In this document: positions 7,748 through 16,415 of the stretch, piece after piece
Layout: each line of letters opens with the position of its first letter
How positions within the stretch are numbered: position 1 is the stretch's first letter
DNA from: Thermoproteota archaeon
GTDB lineage: Archaea; Korarchaeota; Korarchaeia; Korarchaeales; Korarchaeaceae
Assembly: GCA_030130125.1 (NCBI GenBank)
Contig: JARZZM010000013.1
Location: 124,001 to 188,000 of the forward strand
Reading direction: 5' to 3'
DNA length: 64,000 nt
The notes under the pieces: model-generated
What the model was told of the DNA's origin: nothing
What the model saw: only the letters and a program-made list of their open reading frames with translations
The model's database searches: none
Made by a program: the position numbers and the translations under genes

Positions 7748-8787
7748 GAGATGACCTCTCCCACGTTATCGGGGATCCGGTAACCCCTCAGCTCAGAGGA
7801 GGACCTCCTCACATCTTCCGATTTGAGTTTGTCGATGAACTTCTTTATAGAGGGTTTCTTGAACGATTCTTTCCGTACGACGAAATCGTAACTCTCCCAC
7901 ATGACCCGCAGGAATCCCAAACCGAAAGATTCCGCCACCTCCCTTATGCCGAACCCAACGTCAGCCTCACCCTTGACTATTTTCTTGGCCACTCCCACGT
8001 GAGTTCTGACCTGAACATTGTATCCCTTCACGAACTTAGACAGGTCGGTCTCCTCGAGACCCATCCTCCTCATCTCCATTATCAATATCCTGTCTGCCAG
8101 CAACCTAGTGGCTGATCCGGGAGACATGTTGATGTACCTTAACCCCCTCTTTATGATGTCAGATATGCACTCCAGTCCTGCATCCTTCCTGAACATGATC
8201 CCTAGCTCCCTGTCGTACCCCCTGATTAATGCCACCGTTTTTGACAGCCAGAACCTGCCTATGAACGGTTTGTTGAAGTCACCACTTTCGGGGTCGTAAA
8301 GGTGAACGGCCGCTATGTCTGCCTCGCCCGTGATGAGTTTAGCTATTCCTCCGAGAGAACCGCTCCATGTGAGATCTATTCTATCCCTGAGGGTTTCCAC
8401 GACCTTTTCCAACAGAGGATCGTACCCTCCAGCTAAGGTGGACTCCTTCCTAGGTTCCGTCCTGCCTTCGATTAGATTCTCCATGTAGAGGTTGAGGAGC
8501 TCCTTTCCTACATCTGTCAGGACTGCGCCGCCACCCTTCGATCCTCCTCGCCTCACTGATATTAGCTTCTCCCCCAACAGTTCCTCTACCCTATTGATTT
8601 TGCTCCAGACCCAAGAATAGGATATACCTTGGGATCTAGCGGCAGCGAGAAGGGATCCCCTCCTCTCGACCTCTTCGAGTATCTTGGCGAGTCTCGCATC
8701 CAAAATTACATGTCCTCTATATAGCAGCATCACATCTTTGCGAACCCTTATCTCCCTCAGCTTCTTTCTCAGTTCCGTTTCCATCAT
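7744..8787 (-). CDS. ModE-like winged-helix regulator fused to a periplasmic-binding-protein-like domain
   Basis: Residues about 10-110 match the ModE N-terminal DNA-binding domain: ILDARLAKILEEVERRGSLLAAARSQGISYSWVWSKI and the SVRRGGSKGGGAVLTDVG wing typical of molybdate regulators. Residues about 120-345 form a PBP_like domain (PF12727 type), a cytoplasmic version of an oxyanion-binding protein, with the AAVHLYDPESGDFN and GLRYINMSPGSATRLL motifs. It is probably a one-component sensor of molybdate, tungstate or a related ligand. It lies downstream of the nickel importer and upstream of a CBS protein. Half-sites like those of the E. coli ModE operator occur before the hydrogenase and formate dehydrogenase operons in this window, making these possible targets (inference). 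Confidence 0.8.
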   Translation of the reverse strand: MMETELRKKLREIRVRKDVMLLYRGHVILDARLAKILEEVERRGSLLAAARSQGISYSWVWSKINRVEELLGEKLISVRRGGSKGGGAVLTDVGKELLNLYMENLIEGRTEPRKESTLAGGYDPLLEKVVETLRDRIDLTWSGSLGGIAKLITGEADIAAVHLYDPESGDFNKPFIGRFWLSKTVALIRGYDRELGIMFRKDAGLECISDIIKRGLRYINMSPGSATRLLADRILIMEMRRMGLEETDLSKFVKGYNVQVRTHVGVAKKIVKGEADVGFGIREVAESFGLGFLRVMWESYDFVVRKESFKKPSIKKFIDKLKSEDVRRSSSELRGYRIPDNVGEVIS

Positions 8788-8843
8788 TATTCGGGACAGC
8801 CTACAGGGATTTCTAATAATTCTAGTGGTGAGGATAATGACAC

Positions 8844-8863
8844 GCGTGAAACACTATTCACGC
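8844..8863. promoter_or_regulatory. Perfect inverted repeat GCGTGAA-N6-TTCACGC
   Basis: Arms of seven bases at 8844-8850 and 8857-8863 with a six-base spacer lie between the stop of nikO (8889) and the start of the ModE-like gene (8787). It may be an operator of the regulator, or the stem of an RNA hairpin at the 3' end of the nickel-transport transcript. No T-run follows it on the minus strand, which weakens the terminator reading. Confidence 0.45.
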
Positions 8864-8888
8864 TACCAATAACCACGGGATCTCTAAG

Positions 8889-9710
8889 CTAGGGACGACT
8901 GCTCCTAGAATTCGTACGTTCGAGTCTATCTAGGAGATCCTCAAACCTCAGCACGGGAGGATCGGCGGGGAAGATCATCCTAGAAACTGAAGGGACCAGT
9001 GGAGGCCTTATCCCAATCTCACGAAGCTCTTCCACTCTCACCAGCAGGTCGGAAGCTAAGCCACTCATGACCAGCTCGCCATTCTTCAGAATGTGGACTG
9101 TATCGGAGATCTCGGCGGCCATGTCGGAGTTCTGGGAACTGATTACTACGATTCTATTCCTCTCCTTGAAGAGCTTTATAAGCTCGAGGAGATGCTCCGT
9201 TCCTTCTGCATCGAGAGAAGACCAAGGTTCATCCAGAAGAAGGACCTCGGGATCGTGGGCGAGGAGCCCCGCTAAGATCACCTTGGCGGCCTGTCCCCTG
9301 CTCAATCTCAGTGGAGATCTGGACGCTAGGTCCTCTATCCCGAAGTACCGGAGGGCCTCCTCGACCCTGCTCATCACCTCTCCCTCATCCAATCCAAGCT
9401 GCTTGGGCGCCAGAGCTACATCCTCCCACACAGTTGGAGCTAGGAGCTGATCTCTAGGATCTTGAAACAGTATTCCGCAGTGTTTTCTGAACCAATTTCC
9501 TAGGGGCTTTCCATAGAAGGTCACCCCCCCTTCGGTTGGAGTCAGGAGGCCAGCCATCAAGAGGAGCAGAGTGGTCTTTCCCGAGCCGTTAGGTCCCATA
9601 ACGAATGCTATCTCTCCCGACCTGACCTCTAAGTTCACATCCCTTAGAGCAGGCGTTCCGTCTGGATAGGAGTAGCTGACATTCCTAAGGGAGAGTATCA
9701 CAGGACCCAC
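8889..9710 (-). CDS. nikO: Nickel ABC importer ATP-binding subunit (NikO/CbiO type)
   Basis: A 273-residue ABC ATPase of the energy-coupling (ECF group I) type. Walker A GPNGSGKTT is at residues 39-47, the Q-loop is FQDP near 82, the signature LSRGQ at 136-140 and Walker B VLLLDEPWSSLD near 157-167. The C-terminal 60 residues after the switch region (IGIRPPLVPSVSR onward) are the extension seen in CbiO/NikO proteins. It powers metal import together with the M, N and Q subunits upstream. The ATG lies inside the end of nikQ. Nickel rather than cobalt is inferred from the hydrogenase genes next door. Confidence 0.9.
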   Translation of the reverse strand: MGPVILSLRNVSYSYPDGTPALRDVNLEVRSGEIAFVMGPNGSGKTTLLLLMAGLLTPTEGGVTFYGKPLGNWFRKHCGILFQDPRDQLLAPTVWEDVALAPKQLGLDEGEVMSRVEEALRYFGIEDLASRSPLRLSRGQAAKVILAGLLAHDPEVLLLDEPWSSLDAEGTEHLLELIKLFKERNRIVVISSQNSDMAAEISDTVHILKNGELVMSGLASDLLVRVEELREIGIRPPLVPSVSRMIFPADPPVLRFEDLLDRLERTNSRSSRP

Positions 9711-10426
9711 CTCGCGCAGGACAGGGACATAGACAGGAGGAATACCAACATCAGAATGATATCCCTCTTCTCAAGGGAACTATCGGGTATGGAGTTCCAT
9801 GTTCTCGATCTCTTGGCCAAGGAGATGGAGAAAGCTCTCTCCCTCCCGCGGTTGAGCAGTTCAGAGGCCGCGAGTGATATAACCTCATACCTCATGGAAG
9901 GACTCTCATCGAAGTTCCTAGATCCCTTTGCAATTATCAGCCAGCCTATATTCCTCAAGTAGTACGAGATCTGCCCGAGCATTATGTCTAAAGATTCGGG
10001 GAGCTGGGGAGCTATCAATGCAAGCCCCTCAAATATCGACTTGGTACCGAAGAGGGTCGCGGAAGCTTCTAGGACTAGTAGACTGGACAGGACCCTGAGA
10101 GGCGTCATTAGGGGGTCTAGGGACCCGGACAGGTACACCTTGGGGAGCATTATCACCGAGGTGAAGATCGCCCACATCATCGAGATCTTCAGGAACCTCG
10201 TCCACGCGCGGCCAACGAACCAGAATCCCCATAGGGTGGATACAATGGAGAGGTACGCGAGCTGGATCGCATCGGAGGAGAATGAGGGGATGGACACCAG
10301 AAAAACGGTTATGAGGAGGGATAGAATTGGGGAGACGTGTGCCTTTCCTATAAGCAGTTCGAAGGAGGTTACCCAGTCTCCCAGCCCCCTCGTCAAATCG
10401 GTGAAGGTCTTTTCCAACCACATCAA
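9698..10426 (-). CDS. nikQ: Nickel ABC importer transmembrane subunit (NikQ/CbiQ type)
   Basis: A 242-residue integral membrane protein with about five hydrophobic helices (PILSLLITVFLVSIPSF, FLKISMMWAIFTSVIML, a terminal ILMLVFLLSMSLSCAR). The cytoplasmic loop that couples to the ATPase is probably in the ASELLNRGRERAFSISLAKRSR part. Size and place between NikN and NikO identify it as the T component. The start overlaps the nikN stop by four bases and its end overlaps nikO by 13 bases, so the four genes form one tightly coupled unit. Confidence 0.85.
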   Translation of the reverse strand: MMWLEKTFTDLTRGLGDWVTSFELLIGKAHVSPILSLLITVFLVSIPSFSSDAIQLAYLSIVSTLWGFWFVGRAWTRFLKISMMWAIFTSVIMLPKVYLSGSLDPLMTPLRVLSSLLVLEASATLFGTKSIFEGLALIAPQLPESLDIMLGQISYYLRNIGWLIIAKGSRNFDESPSMRYEVISLAASELLNRGRERAFSISLAKRSRTWNSIPDSSLEKRDIILMLVFLLSMSLSCARWVL

Positions 10427-10689
10427 TCTCTTCTACCCCTCAGCAAGGCGGGCAGGAGGAGGACCCCTACACCAACAAACCCCGATATCACATATCCTAT
10501 CACATCCGGTACGCCAGGTACCGTGTAGTCCGGGAAGATCCCCGTCCAGATAGGTTCACTCTCGCCAAGTCCGATCAGTTCCGCGGCTACATCCAGTGGC
10601 TCATGGTATCCTACAATCTCTGCCCCGATTACCCCGAAGATGGGGCTCACGAGGACCAATATAAGTATCAAGAGATAGGATCTGCTCAC
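10423..10689 (-). CDS. nikN: Small nickel-importer subunit (NikN, PDGLE-like)
   Basis: An 88-residue protein with a hydrophobic helix at each end (YLLILILVLVSPIFGVIGA and VIGYVISGFVGVGVLLLPALL) and a short external loop (YHEPLDVAAELIGLGE...PDYTVPGV). This is the layout of NikN/CbiN-type or PDGLE-domain subunits, which are needed with NikM for metal transport. It overlaps nikM and nikQ by four bases each. Confidence 0.8.
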   Translation of the reverse strand: MSRSYLLILILVLVSPIFGVIGAEIVGYHEPLDVAAELIGLGESEPIWTGIFPDYTVPGVPDVIGYVISGFVGVGVLLLPALLRGRRD

Positions 10690-11291
10690 TTACCGATCAC
10701 CTCCACCCGGCTGACGATGAACCCAGTGGCCACCCCCTCCACCAGTCCTAGGAGGAGGTGCCAAGTCCCCATAACGGGAACGGTCACGCTCAGCGGATAG
10801 CCGAACTGAGGAGAGAGCCCTATCTCCACCCCACAGACGACGGCAGCTGCGGCTATGGCCAGCCAACCCGCGAGGAAACCGGCTACGAATTTCTTCCCAC
10901 CAGATATGCGCATCACCATCCTGTAAATGAGGTAGCCTAGGAATACATCCACCACGGCCATGTTGAATGCGTTCGCGCCCAGCGCGGTGATCCCCCCATC
11001 ACCCATGAGGATGCACTGGACAAGTAGGTTCATGAACATGGCCAAACATCCACCGAATGGGCCCAATAGAATGCCAGCAAGAGCTCCTCCCACTAGGTGC
11101 GCGGAGGTTCCTCCGGGTATCGGCCAGTTCAGCATCTGGGCAGCGAAGATGCCTGCTGCCATCACCGATAAGTAGTAGATATCACCTCCCTCATTGAAAT
11201 ACCTCCTTCCCGAGTACGCGACCACAAGTAGGGAGATGATGTAGAAGGACAGGGCTACTAGGGGGCTCAGGAATCCGTCAGGTATGTGCAC
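10686..11291 (-). CDS. nikM: Nickel ABC importer substrate-specific subunit (NikM/CbiM type)
   Basis: A membrane protein of 201 residues starting MHIPDGFL, the metal-binding N-terminus of CbiM/NikM where the amino group and His2 hold the metal. That motif fixes the start at GTG 11291, preceded by a good ribosome-binding sequence (GGGGGAT), and rules out a longer frame that begins 24 bases earlier. Other family motifs are PIPGGTSAHLVGGALAGILLGP and FNMAVVDVFLGYLIY, with His in GGTSAHLVGG. Seven or so membrane helices are visible. The hyp and hydrogenase genes beside it argue for nickel. A TATA-like AGTAATACTTAT element near 11325 may give it a separate promoter behind hypD. Confidence 0.92.
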   Translation of the reverse strand: MHIPDGFLSPLVALSFYIISLLVVAYSGRRYFNEGGDIYYLSVMAAGIFAAQMLNWPIPGGTSAHLVGGALAGILLGPFGGCLAMFMNLLVQCILMGDGGITALGANAFNMAVVDVFLGYLIYRMVMRISGGKKFVAGFLAGWLAIAAAAVVCGVEIGLSPQFGYPLSVTVPVMGTWHLLLGLVEGVATGFIVSRVEVIGK

Positions 11292-11358
11292 GGCGCATCC
11301 CCCGTACAGCTCCAAGGATCACTCATAAGTATTACTAAACGGATGTTATAGTGTTACT

Positions 11359-12510
11359 TTAAGGTTGAGAGAACTCTTCCCTGAGCCCCCTGAGCAGCTC
11401 ATCACCACCGTACTTTGCCCATATGAGACACGTACCCTCCGATGAGACCATGCAGGGACCATAAGGCCTCTCAGGAGTGCATATTTTCTTGAATAGAGGA
11501 CAATCGGTGGGTTTGGCCATGCCTAGAGTGACCTCAGCACACCTGCACCCGGGTGGGAGGTCCTCCATCCACCTCTCCTCAGATAGCTCTGGTATACCGT
11601 ACTTGAGTAGAGCATCGTACCTCTTGTAAGCATCCTTCAATTGGAGGCCGCTATCGGGAACAAAGCCTATCCCCCTCCATCCAGCGTCGACCACCTCGCA
11701 GGTAGATTTCATGACCTCCTTAGCCCTCAGGTTCCCTTCCCACCTAACCACTCTCGAGTACTCGTTGACCAACTCAGCGCGACCTTCCCTTATCTGCCTC
11801 AATATCTCCAGTATAGAGAGGAGCACATCCACCGGCTCAAAACCTGACACTACAACTGGAATTCCGTAGTCCTTGGCCACGAACTCCCACTCTGATGCAC
11901 CAGTTATGGCCGAAACATGCCCGGGAGCTATTATCCCCCTTATAGGCGATTGAGGATAGTTCTCTAGGACGTACTTGGTTATGGGCGGGGTCAGCCTATG
12001 GACGATGATGAAGCTCAGGTTATCCGGAATAACTCCTCTGTGGATGGGGCCTAAAGTAGCAGGAGCTGTGGTCTCGAAACCGACGGCGAGGAAAACGGAT
12101 TCCTTACCGTCTCCAGACAGCTTTATTGCATCAGTCACACTGTAAACTATTTTAACGTCAGCTCCCTCCGATCTAGCCTCCTCTAAGTTCTTAGGAGCGC
12201 CTCTAGAGCTTCCCGGTAACCTGTATACGTCTCCGAATGTGAAAACCCTCACTCCCTCCATGGCAAACTTGACGGCGATGTCCACATAGTATCCCGGTGT
12301 GATGCAAACCGGGCATCCGGGGCCAGCGACGAGCTCAACGTTCTGGGGCATCAGGGACCTTATACCGTAATGGGTGATGGTCCACTCGTGAGTTCCGCAG
12401 AAGTCCATTATCTTAACATGATCTTCCAGCTCGCTAGCTATCTTGGCAATCTCACCCACGATCAATCGGGAGATCTTAGGATCCCTATAGGGGCTGGAGA
12501 TCTCCATCAT
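11359..12510 (-). CDS. hypD: [NiFe]-hydrogenase maturation protein HypD
   Basis: A 383-residue HypD, the iron-sulfur scaffold on which the Fe(CN)2CO unit is assembled together with HypC. Characteristic motifs are all present: DFCGTHEW, VAGPGCPVC (active cysteine pair region), GFETTAPAT, APGHVSAITG, VVSGFEPVD, and the C-terminal cluster-binding cysteines in PPGCRCAEV, PTDCPLFKKIC and PYGPCMVSSEGTC. Its ATG overlaps the hypF stop (ATGA), so HypF and HypD are coupled. Length is normal for the family. Confidence 0.97.
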   Translation of the reverse strand: MMEISSPYRDPKISRLIVGEIAKIASELEDHVKIMDFCGTHEWTITHYGIRSLMPQNVELVAGPGCPVCITPGYYVDIAVKFAMEGVRVFTFGDVYRLPGSSRGAPKNLEEARSEGADVKIVYSVTDAIKLSGDGKESVFLAVGFETTAPATLGPIHRGVIPDNLSFIIVHRLTPPITKYVLENYPQSPIRGIIAPGHVSAITGASEWEFVAKDYGIPVVVSGFEPVDVLLSILEILRQIREGRAELVNEYSRVVRWEGNLRAKEVMKSTCEVVDAGWRGIGFVPDSGLQLKDAYKRYDALLKYGIPELSEERWMEDLPPGCRCAEVTLGMAKPTDCPLFKKICTPERPYGPCMVSSEGTCLIWAKYGGDELLRGLREEFSQP

Positions 12511-14783
12511 CCATCACCCAATTGAGCTGCAACCTGACCCAAGGCGATTCCACCATCACCTGGAGGTACCTTAGAGTTCAGAACGAGTTGAACTCCCTCC
12601 CTACCAAGCGCATCTTCTATACCCCTGATCAGTAAGGTGTTGACGGCCGCCCCTCCGGATACCATCACTATCTCGGAATCCGTCCTATTCAGAGCTCTAA
12701 GGGCAACCTCACCTAAGGCCCTTCCTAGCAGGTAAATCGATGTGTACGCCAGATCCCTCCTGCTTCCATCCTCGTTGTAGAGGATCCGCTTCAGAAGCTC
12801 GCTGGTGTCCACTACACCTCCTTCCACGGGGATATCCAAGTTCCGAACGAGAGATCCCTTTTCAGCGAAGGCCTCGAGTTTCATTGCTGGCTCTCCCTCA
12901 TAAGTCCTCTCAAAGCAAACTCCAAGCAGAGCCGACACAGAATCCAAGACCCTCCCGACGCTCGATATGAGAGGAGCCTTGGAACACTGTCTCAGTGCCA
13001 ATTCCACCTCCATCTCTCCACCAGGAAGCTTATCCATCAAGTGTTTTTCTCTCAGGACCTCCCGTATCTCTGACTCAGAGAGGAACGTGCTCAACATTCC
13101 TACCAGCATCCTGACCGGGTACTTGGAAGCCCTGTCTCCTCCGGGCATGGGCTGGGGTCTGAGATGTCCGATCCTCCTATATCCTTCATAGCTCGCAACG
13201 AGAACCTCTCCCCCCCAAAGCGTACCGTCATCTCCGTAACCCAGCCCATCGATCGCTATCCCTACGACCTCCTCTCCAGGTCTGACCCTCATCTCGGACA
13301 TCACAGAGGTTATATGAGCATGATGATGCTGCACGAGCTTGAGTTCGGACCGGTAGAGGTTAGCCCATCTCTCAGCCAACTTTCTCGTGGTGTAGCTGGG
13401 ATGCATATCCGCTACCAGTATCGCCTCCTCCGGATCTATCCCGTAAATTCCCGTGAAGAACCTGAGCATCCTCTCTAGAAACTCTAGGTTCTCCAATTCA
13501 TCTGTATCCCCTATGTACTGGGTGAGCACAACTTTATCGGAGAATCCCACGGCACCGCTGGTCTGCAACTCGGCCCCGAACGCTATGACAGGCCGATCCA
13601 GCTGAGAGGGAAGCCTTATCCAAGCGGGAGCGTACCCCCTTCCCCTCCTCAGCATGGTTACCCTTCCGGCCGTGAACCTGACGACGCTATCGTCCACCCT
13701 GTTAACTATGCGCCTGTTGTGATGCAGGAAGTAATCAGCAATGCCCCTCAACCGCTTCCTAGCGCACTCGATTGTGGTGCACATTGGTTTATTGTGCTCG
13801 TTTCCGCTCGTCATCACCAAGATCTTGTCTCTCGTGCTATTGAGCAACATGTGGTGGAGAGGTGTGTAGGGGAGCATCACACCTATCGTCGCCAGTCCGG
13901 GAGCCACCTGTTCCGATATGAGGCTTCCTTTTTTCTTGGGAACAAGTAAGATAGGCCTCTCCGGACTTGTGAGGATACTCTCAGCGATTCGATCTAGGTA
14001 AAAGTGTGAGCGAGCGATATTCAAGTCTAGAGCCATGAGAGCGAAGGGCTTCTCCTTCCGCCTCTTCCTCCTCCTGAGTTCCGAAACAGTATCGTCGTCC
14101 GTGGCTAGGCAAGCGATGTGATAGCCCCCCAACCCCTTTATTGCAACTATCCCTCCCTCGTCTATGATCCTTGCAGCCTCTTCTATGGGATCCTCCGCTT
14201 CTATCCTTCTCCCATCGGAGTCCTCAAGCCAGAGGCCTGGACCGCATCGCGGGCACGAGATTCCCTGAGCGTGGAACCTTCTCAGGTTGGAAGGATCCCC
14301 GTACTCCTCCCTACAATCATTGCATAGTGGGAAATCAACCATTGTAGTGTTGTGTCTATCGTAGGGCACGTCCATCATCATGGAGAACCTAGGGCCGCAC
14401 CAGGCGCAGCTGTTGAAGGCGTACCTGTAGTGCCTATCCGTGGGATCGTACACTTCCTCAAGGCAATGGTCACAAACAGCTATGTCTGGAGGTATCATTG
14501 AGTAAACGTGCTTCTCCTCACCACTTGGAAGTATGCGGAAATCCGAGTAGCCAGCAGGAGGGACTACTCTGAACTCCAACTCTTCTATCTTGGCTGGAGG
14601 CGGTTTCTCAACGAATATAAGCTTGAGAAAGTCAGCAATGCTCTCATAACTGCCCTCAATGAAAATCTCCACCTCGCTCCCACCCATGTTCCTTATATGG
14701 CCCATCAACCCTGTTCTCGTAGCGATCCTGTATATGAAAGGCCTGAAACCGACTCCTTGCACTATGCCACTCACTCTGAGCAT
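12507..14783 (-). CDS. hypF: Carbamoyltransferase HypF
   Basis: A 758-residue protein making the cyanide precursor for the [NiFe] site from carbamoyl phosphate and ATP. Domains run in the normal order: acylphosphatase (RVSGIVQGVGFRPFIY at the N-terminus), two zinc-finger repeats (CDHCLEEVYDP with CAWCGPRF, then CNDCREEYGDP with CPRCGPGL), a YrdC-like domain (GIVAIKGLGGYHIACLA, RRRKRRKEKPFALM), and a Kae1-like domain with the HHHAHITSVM metal site and VSGGAAVNTLL. Start: ATG 14783 gives the conserved N-terminus; a TTG/GTG start 30-33 bases upstream is possible. It diverges from the hydrogenase operon across a shared AT-rich control region. Confidence 0.96.
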   Translation of the reverse strand: MLRVSGIVQGVGFRPFIYRIATRTGLMGHIRNMGGSEVEIFIEGSYESIADFLKLIFVEKPPPAKIEELEFRVVPPAGYSDFRILPSGEEKHVYSMIPPDIAVCDHCLEEVYDPTDRHYRYAFNSCAWCGPRFSMMMDVPYDRHNTTMVDFPLCNDCREEYGDPSNLRRFHAQGISCPRCGPGLWLEDSDGRRIEAEDPIEEAARIIDEGGIVAIKGLGGYHIACLATDDDTVSELRRRKRRKEKPFALMALDLNIARSHFYLDRIAESILTSPERPILLVPKKKGSLISEQVAPGLATIGVMLPYTPLHHMLLNSTRDKILVMTSGNEHNKPMCTTIECARKRLRGIADYFLHHNRRIVNRVDDSVVRFTAGRVTMLRRGRGYAPAWIRLPSQLDRPVIAFGAELQTSGAVGFSDKVVLTQYIGDTDELENLEFLERMLRFFTGIYGIDPEEAILVADMHPSYTTRKLAERWANLYRSELKLVQHHHAHITSVMSEMRVRPGEEVVGIAIDGLGYGDDGTLWGGEVLVASYEGYRRIGHLRPQPMPGGDRASKYPVRMLVGMLSTFLSESEIREVLREKHLMDKLPGGEMEVELALRQCSKAPLISSVGRVLDSVSALLGVCFERTYEGEPAMKLEAFAEKGSLVRNLDIPVEGGVVDTSELLKRILYNEDGSRRDLAYTSIYLLGRALGEVALRALNRTDSEIVMVSGGAAVNTLLIRGIEDALGREGVQLVLNSKVPPGDGGIALGQVAAQLGDG

Positions 14784-15155
14784 CGCAGCAGTCCGTGAAC
14801 CCCTCGAATGCACCAAGGAGGTAACCCCAGTGGAATCTAATAAGCGGGACGACGGCTTCCTAGCAGGACCATTTTTACAAATATTTGAATGAATAACGGT
14901 GAATTACCTCAGTTAATCTTGAAATATGTTGCCGTTATACATTATATTAAATTTTTTGATTTTTTTAATCTTTTAATTTGAACCCCACGTTAAGTATCAA
15001 AATAAGTGAATATAACGTCCTATTCTCCCAATTCGCCTTTTTTATCTTAAAATACAATCATATTTCCAGACTTATAGCTGAACATTTAACAAAATTTATA
15101 GGTATACCGGTTCACTACTACAGTGGCGCACATGTACATGCGAGGTGTTTTTGGG
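14784..15155. promoter_or_regulatory. Divergent AT-rich control region between hypF and the hydrogenase operon
   Basis: About 370 bases without a gene. Four CGTTA/TAACG half-sites stand out: TAACGG 14894-14899, CCGTTATA 14932-14939, ACGTTA 14987-14992 and TATAACGT 15011-15018; the last two form a perfect ACGTTA/TAACGT inverted repeat with a 20-base spacer, and the first two pair as ATAACGG/CCGTTAT. A TATA box for the hydrogenase (AAAATTTATAGG, 15091-15102) predicts transcription from about 15123; one for hypF is likely near 14870-14888 on the minus strand. Long A and T runs fill the rest. The half-sites resemble those of ModE operators. Confidence 0.55.
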
Positions 15156-16415
15156 ATGAAGCATCGAGAGGGAGGTTCACTAGCTTCTATCTCCCTTACT
15201 AGAAGGGACTTTCTGAAACTCTCTGCAGCCGCTTCACTACTTTTAGCAGACTTTCAGAAACTCCAAAAGGCAGCTGCTGAGACGCTTAAACAGGGATCCG
15301 TTAATCTGATCTGGTTTGAGTCCCAGGACTGCGCTGGTAACACGATCTCGATGATTGAGGGTAGCGCTCCCGATCTGATACAAGTGCTGGTCGGGGAGAA
15401 CCCAGCGATAGGTCCCGGGAAGGTCAGAGTAGTGTTCCATGAGACCATAATGCCCGAGTGGGGTGAAGCAGCTATAGAATATCTCCACAAGGCAGAAGCC
15501 GGGGAACTCGATCCCTACGTGCTCGTCTTGGAGGGTTCCTTCCCGGATGAGGACGCCGCCGCTAAGACGGGTGGCTGGTGGTTCGTTCTTGGGGAGGAGG
15601 ACGGGAGACCCATCACGGGGAATGAATGGGTCAGACGCCTCCTCAAGAGGGCTGTGGCCGTGGTCGCAGTAGGCAATTGCGCGTGTTACGGCGGCATCGT
15701 CGCCAGTCAGGTGCTGGATAGCACCAGCTATTCCGCCGATGGGTGGAGCCCCACGGGAGCTTTCGGTTTCTTTGATGATCCGCTTAAGGGAATAAAGGGG
15801 GCGGTGAGCAGGTGGCCAGAAGCTAGGCCCTTCTTAAACTTCATAGAGGGAAAGGGCAAGCTTGAGGTATCTCCTACCGGGGAGGCGAGACCTGCCGTTG
15901 CCATCCCCGGATGCCCAGCTAATGGCAACGCGATACTCAGGGTGCTGGGACACTTGATCCTCGCGGTTGACGGCCTGCTCCCCTTGCCAGAGCTGGACGA
16001 GTACTGGAGGCCCGTTTACATATTTGGGAGGACCACGCACGAGCAATGTCCTAGGGCAGGCTTCTATGCTGCCGGAGACTTCAGGGAGAACCCTGGAGAC
16101 AACGATTTCAAGTGTCTCTTCCAAGTGGGATGCAAGGGACCGGTGAGCAACTGCCCGTGGAACAGAGTTGGATGGATAGACGGGATCGGTGGCCCTACCA
16201 GAACGGGAGGCGTCTGCATTGGATGCACCATGCCAGGGTTCCCAGACAGGTTCGAACCCTTCTACAAACCTCTGCAGGCTCCCTCCATGCCTGACACAGT
16301 AACTCTGACCGGCATAACCGCTGGAGCTGCTGCGGTGGGGCTGGCTGCTGGCTACATAATGAGCGAACCGGCTAGGAAGGGTGGAAAGGGGGAGAAAGAG
16401 GGGGGAGGTGGTTAG
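15156..16415 (+). CDS. hynS: [NiFe]-hydrogenase small subunit, Tat-exported and membrane-anchored
   Basis: The electron-transfer subunit of a group 1 uptake-type hydrogenase. The N-terminus has a twin-arginine signal (LTRRDFLKLSAAASLLLA), so the enzyme faces outside the cytoplasm, and a hydrophobic helix near the C-terminus (VTLTGITAGAAAVGLAAGYIM) anchors it. Distal and medial cluster ligands are normal (THEQCPRAGF, KCLFQVGC, SNCPWN, GVCIGC). The proximal cluster is odd: the usual CxxC is DCAGN here, with Asn in place of the second Cys, while the next ligand motif carries an extra Cys (GNCACYGG); PGCPANG is normal. ATG 15156 is chosen for the GAGGTG ribosome-binding sequence before it; upstream GTG or ATG starts at 15123-15138 are possible. 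Confidence 0.93.
   Translation: MKHREGGSLASISLTRRDFLKLSAAASLLLADFQKLQKAAAETLKQGSVNLIWFESQDCAGNTISMIEGSAPDLIQVLVGENPAIGPGKVRVVFHETIMPEWGEAAIEYLHKAEAGELDPYVLVLEGSFPDEDAAAKTGGWWFVLGEEDGRPITGNEWVRRLLKRAVAVVAVGNCACYGGIVASQVLDSTSYSADGWSPTGAFGFFDDPLKGIKGAVSRWPEARPFLNFIEGKGKLEVSPTGEARPAVAIPGCPANGNAILRVLGHLILAVDGLLPLPELDEYWRPVYIFGRTTHEQCPRAGFYAAGDFRENPGDNDFKCLFQVGCKGPVSNCPWNRVGWIDGIGGPTRTGGVCIGCTMPGFPDRFEPFYKPLQAPSMPDTVTLTGITAGAAAVGLAAGYIMSEPARKGGKGEKEGGGG

Noticed and set aside
14940-15090. A-T runs as an origin of replication.
   Set aside because: No Cdc6/Orc1 gene or origin-recognition boxes nearby; the region reads as a divergent promoter.
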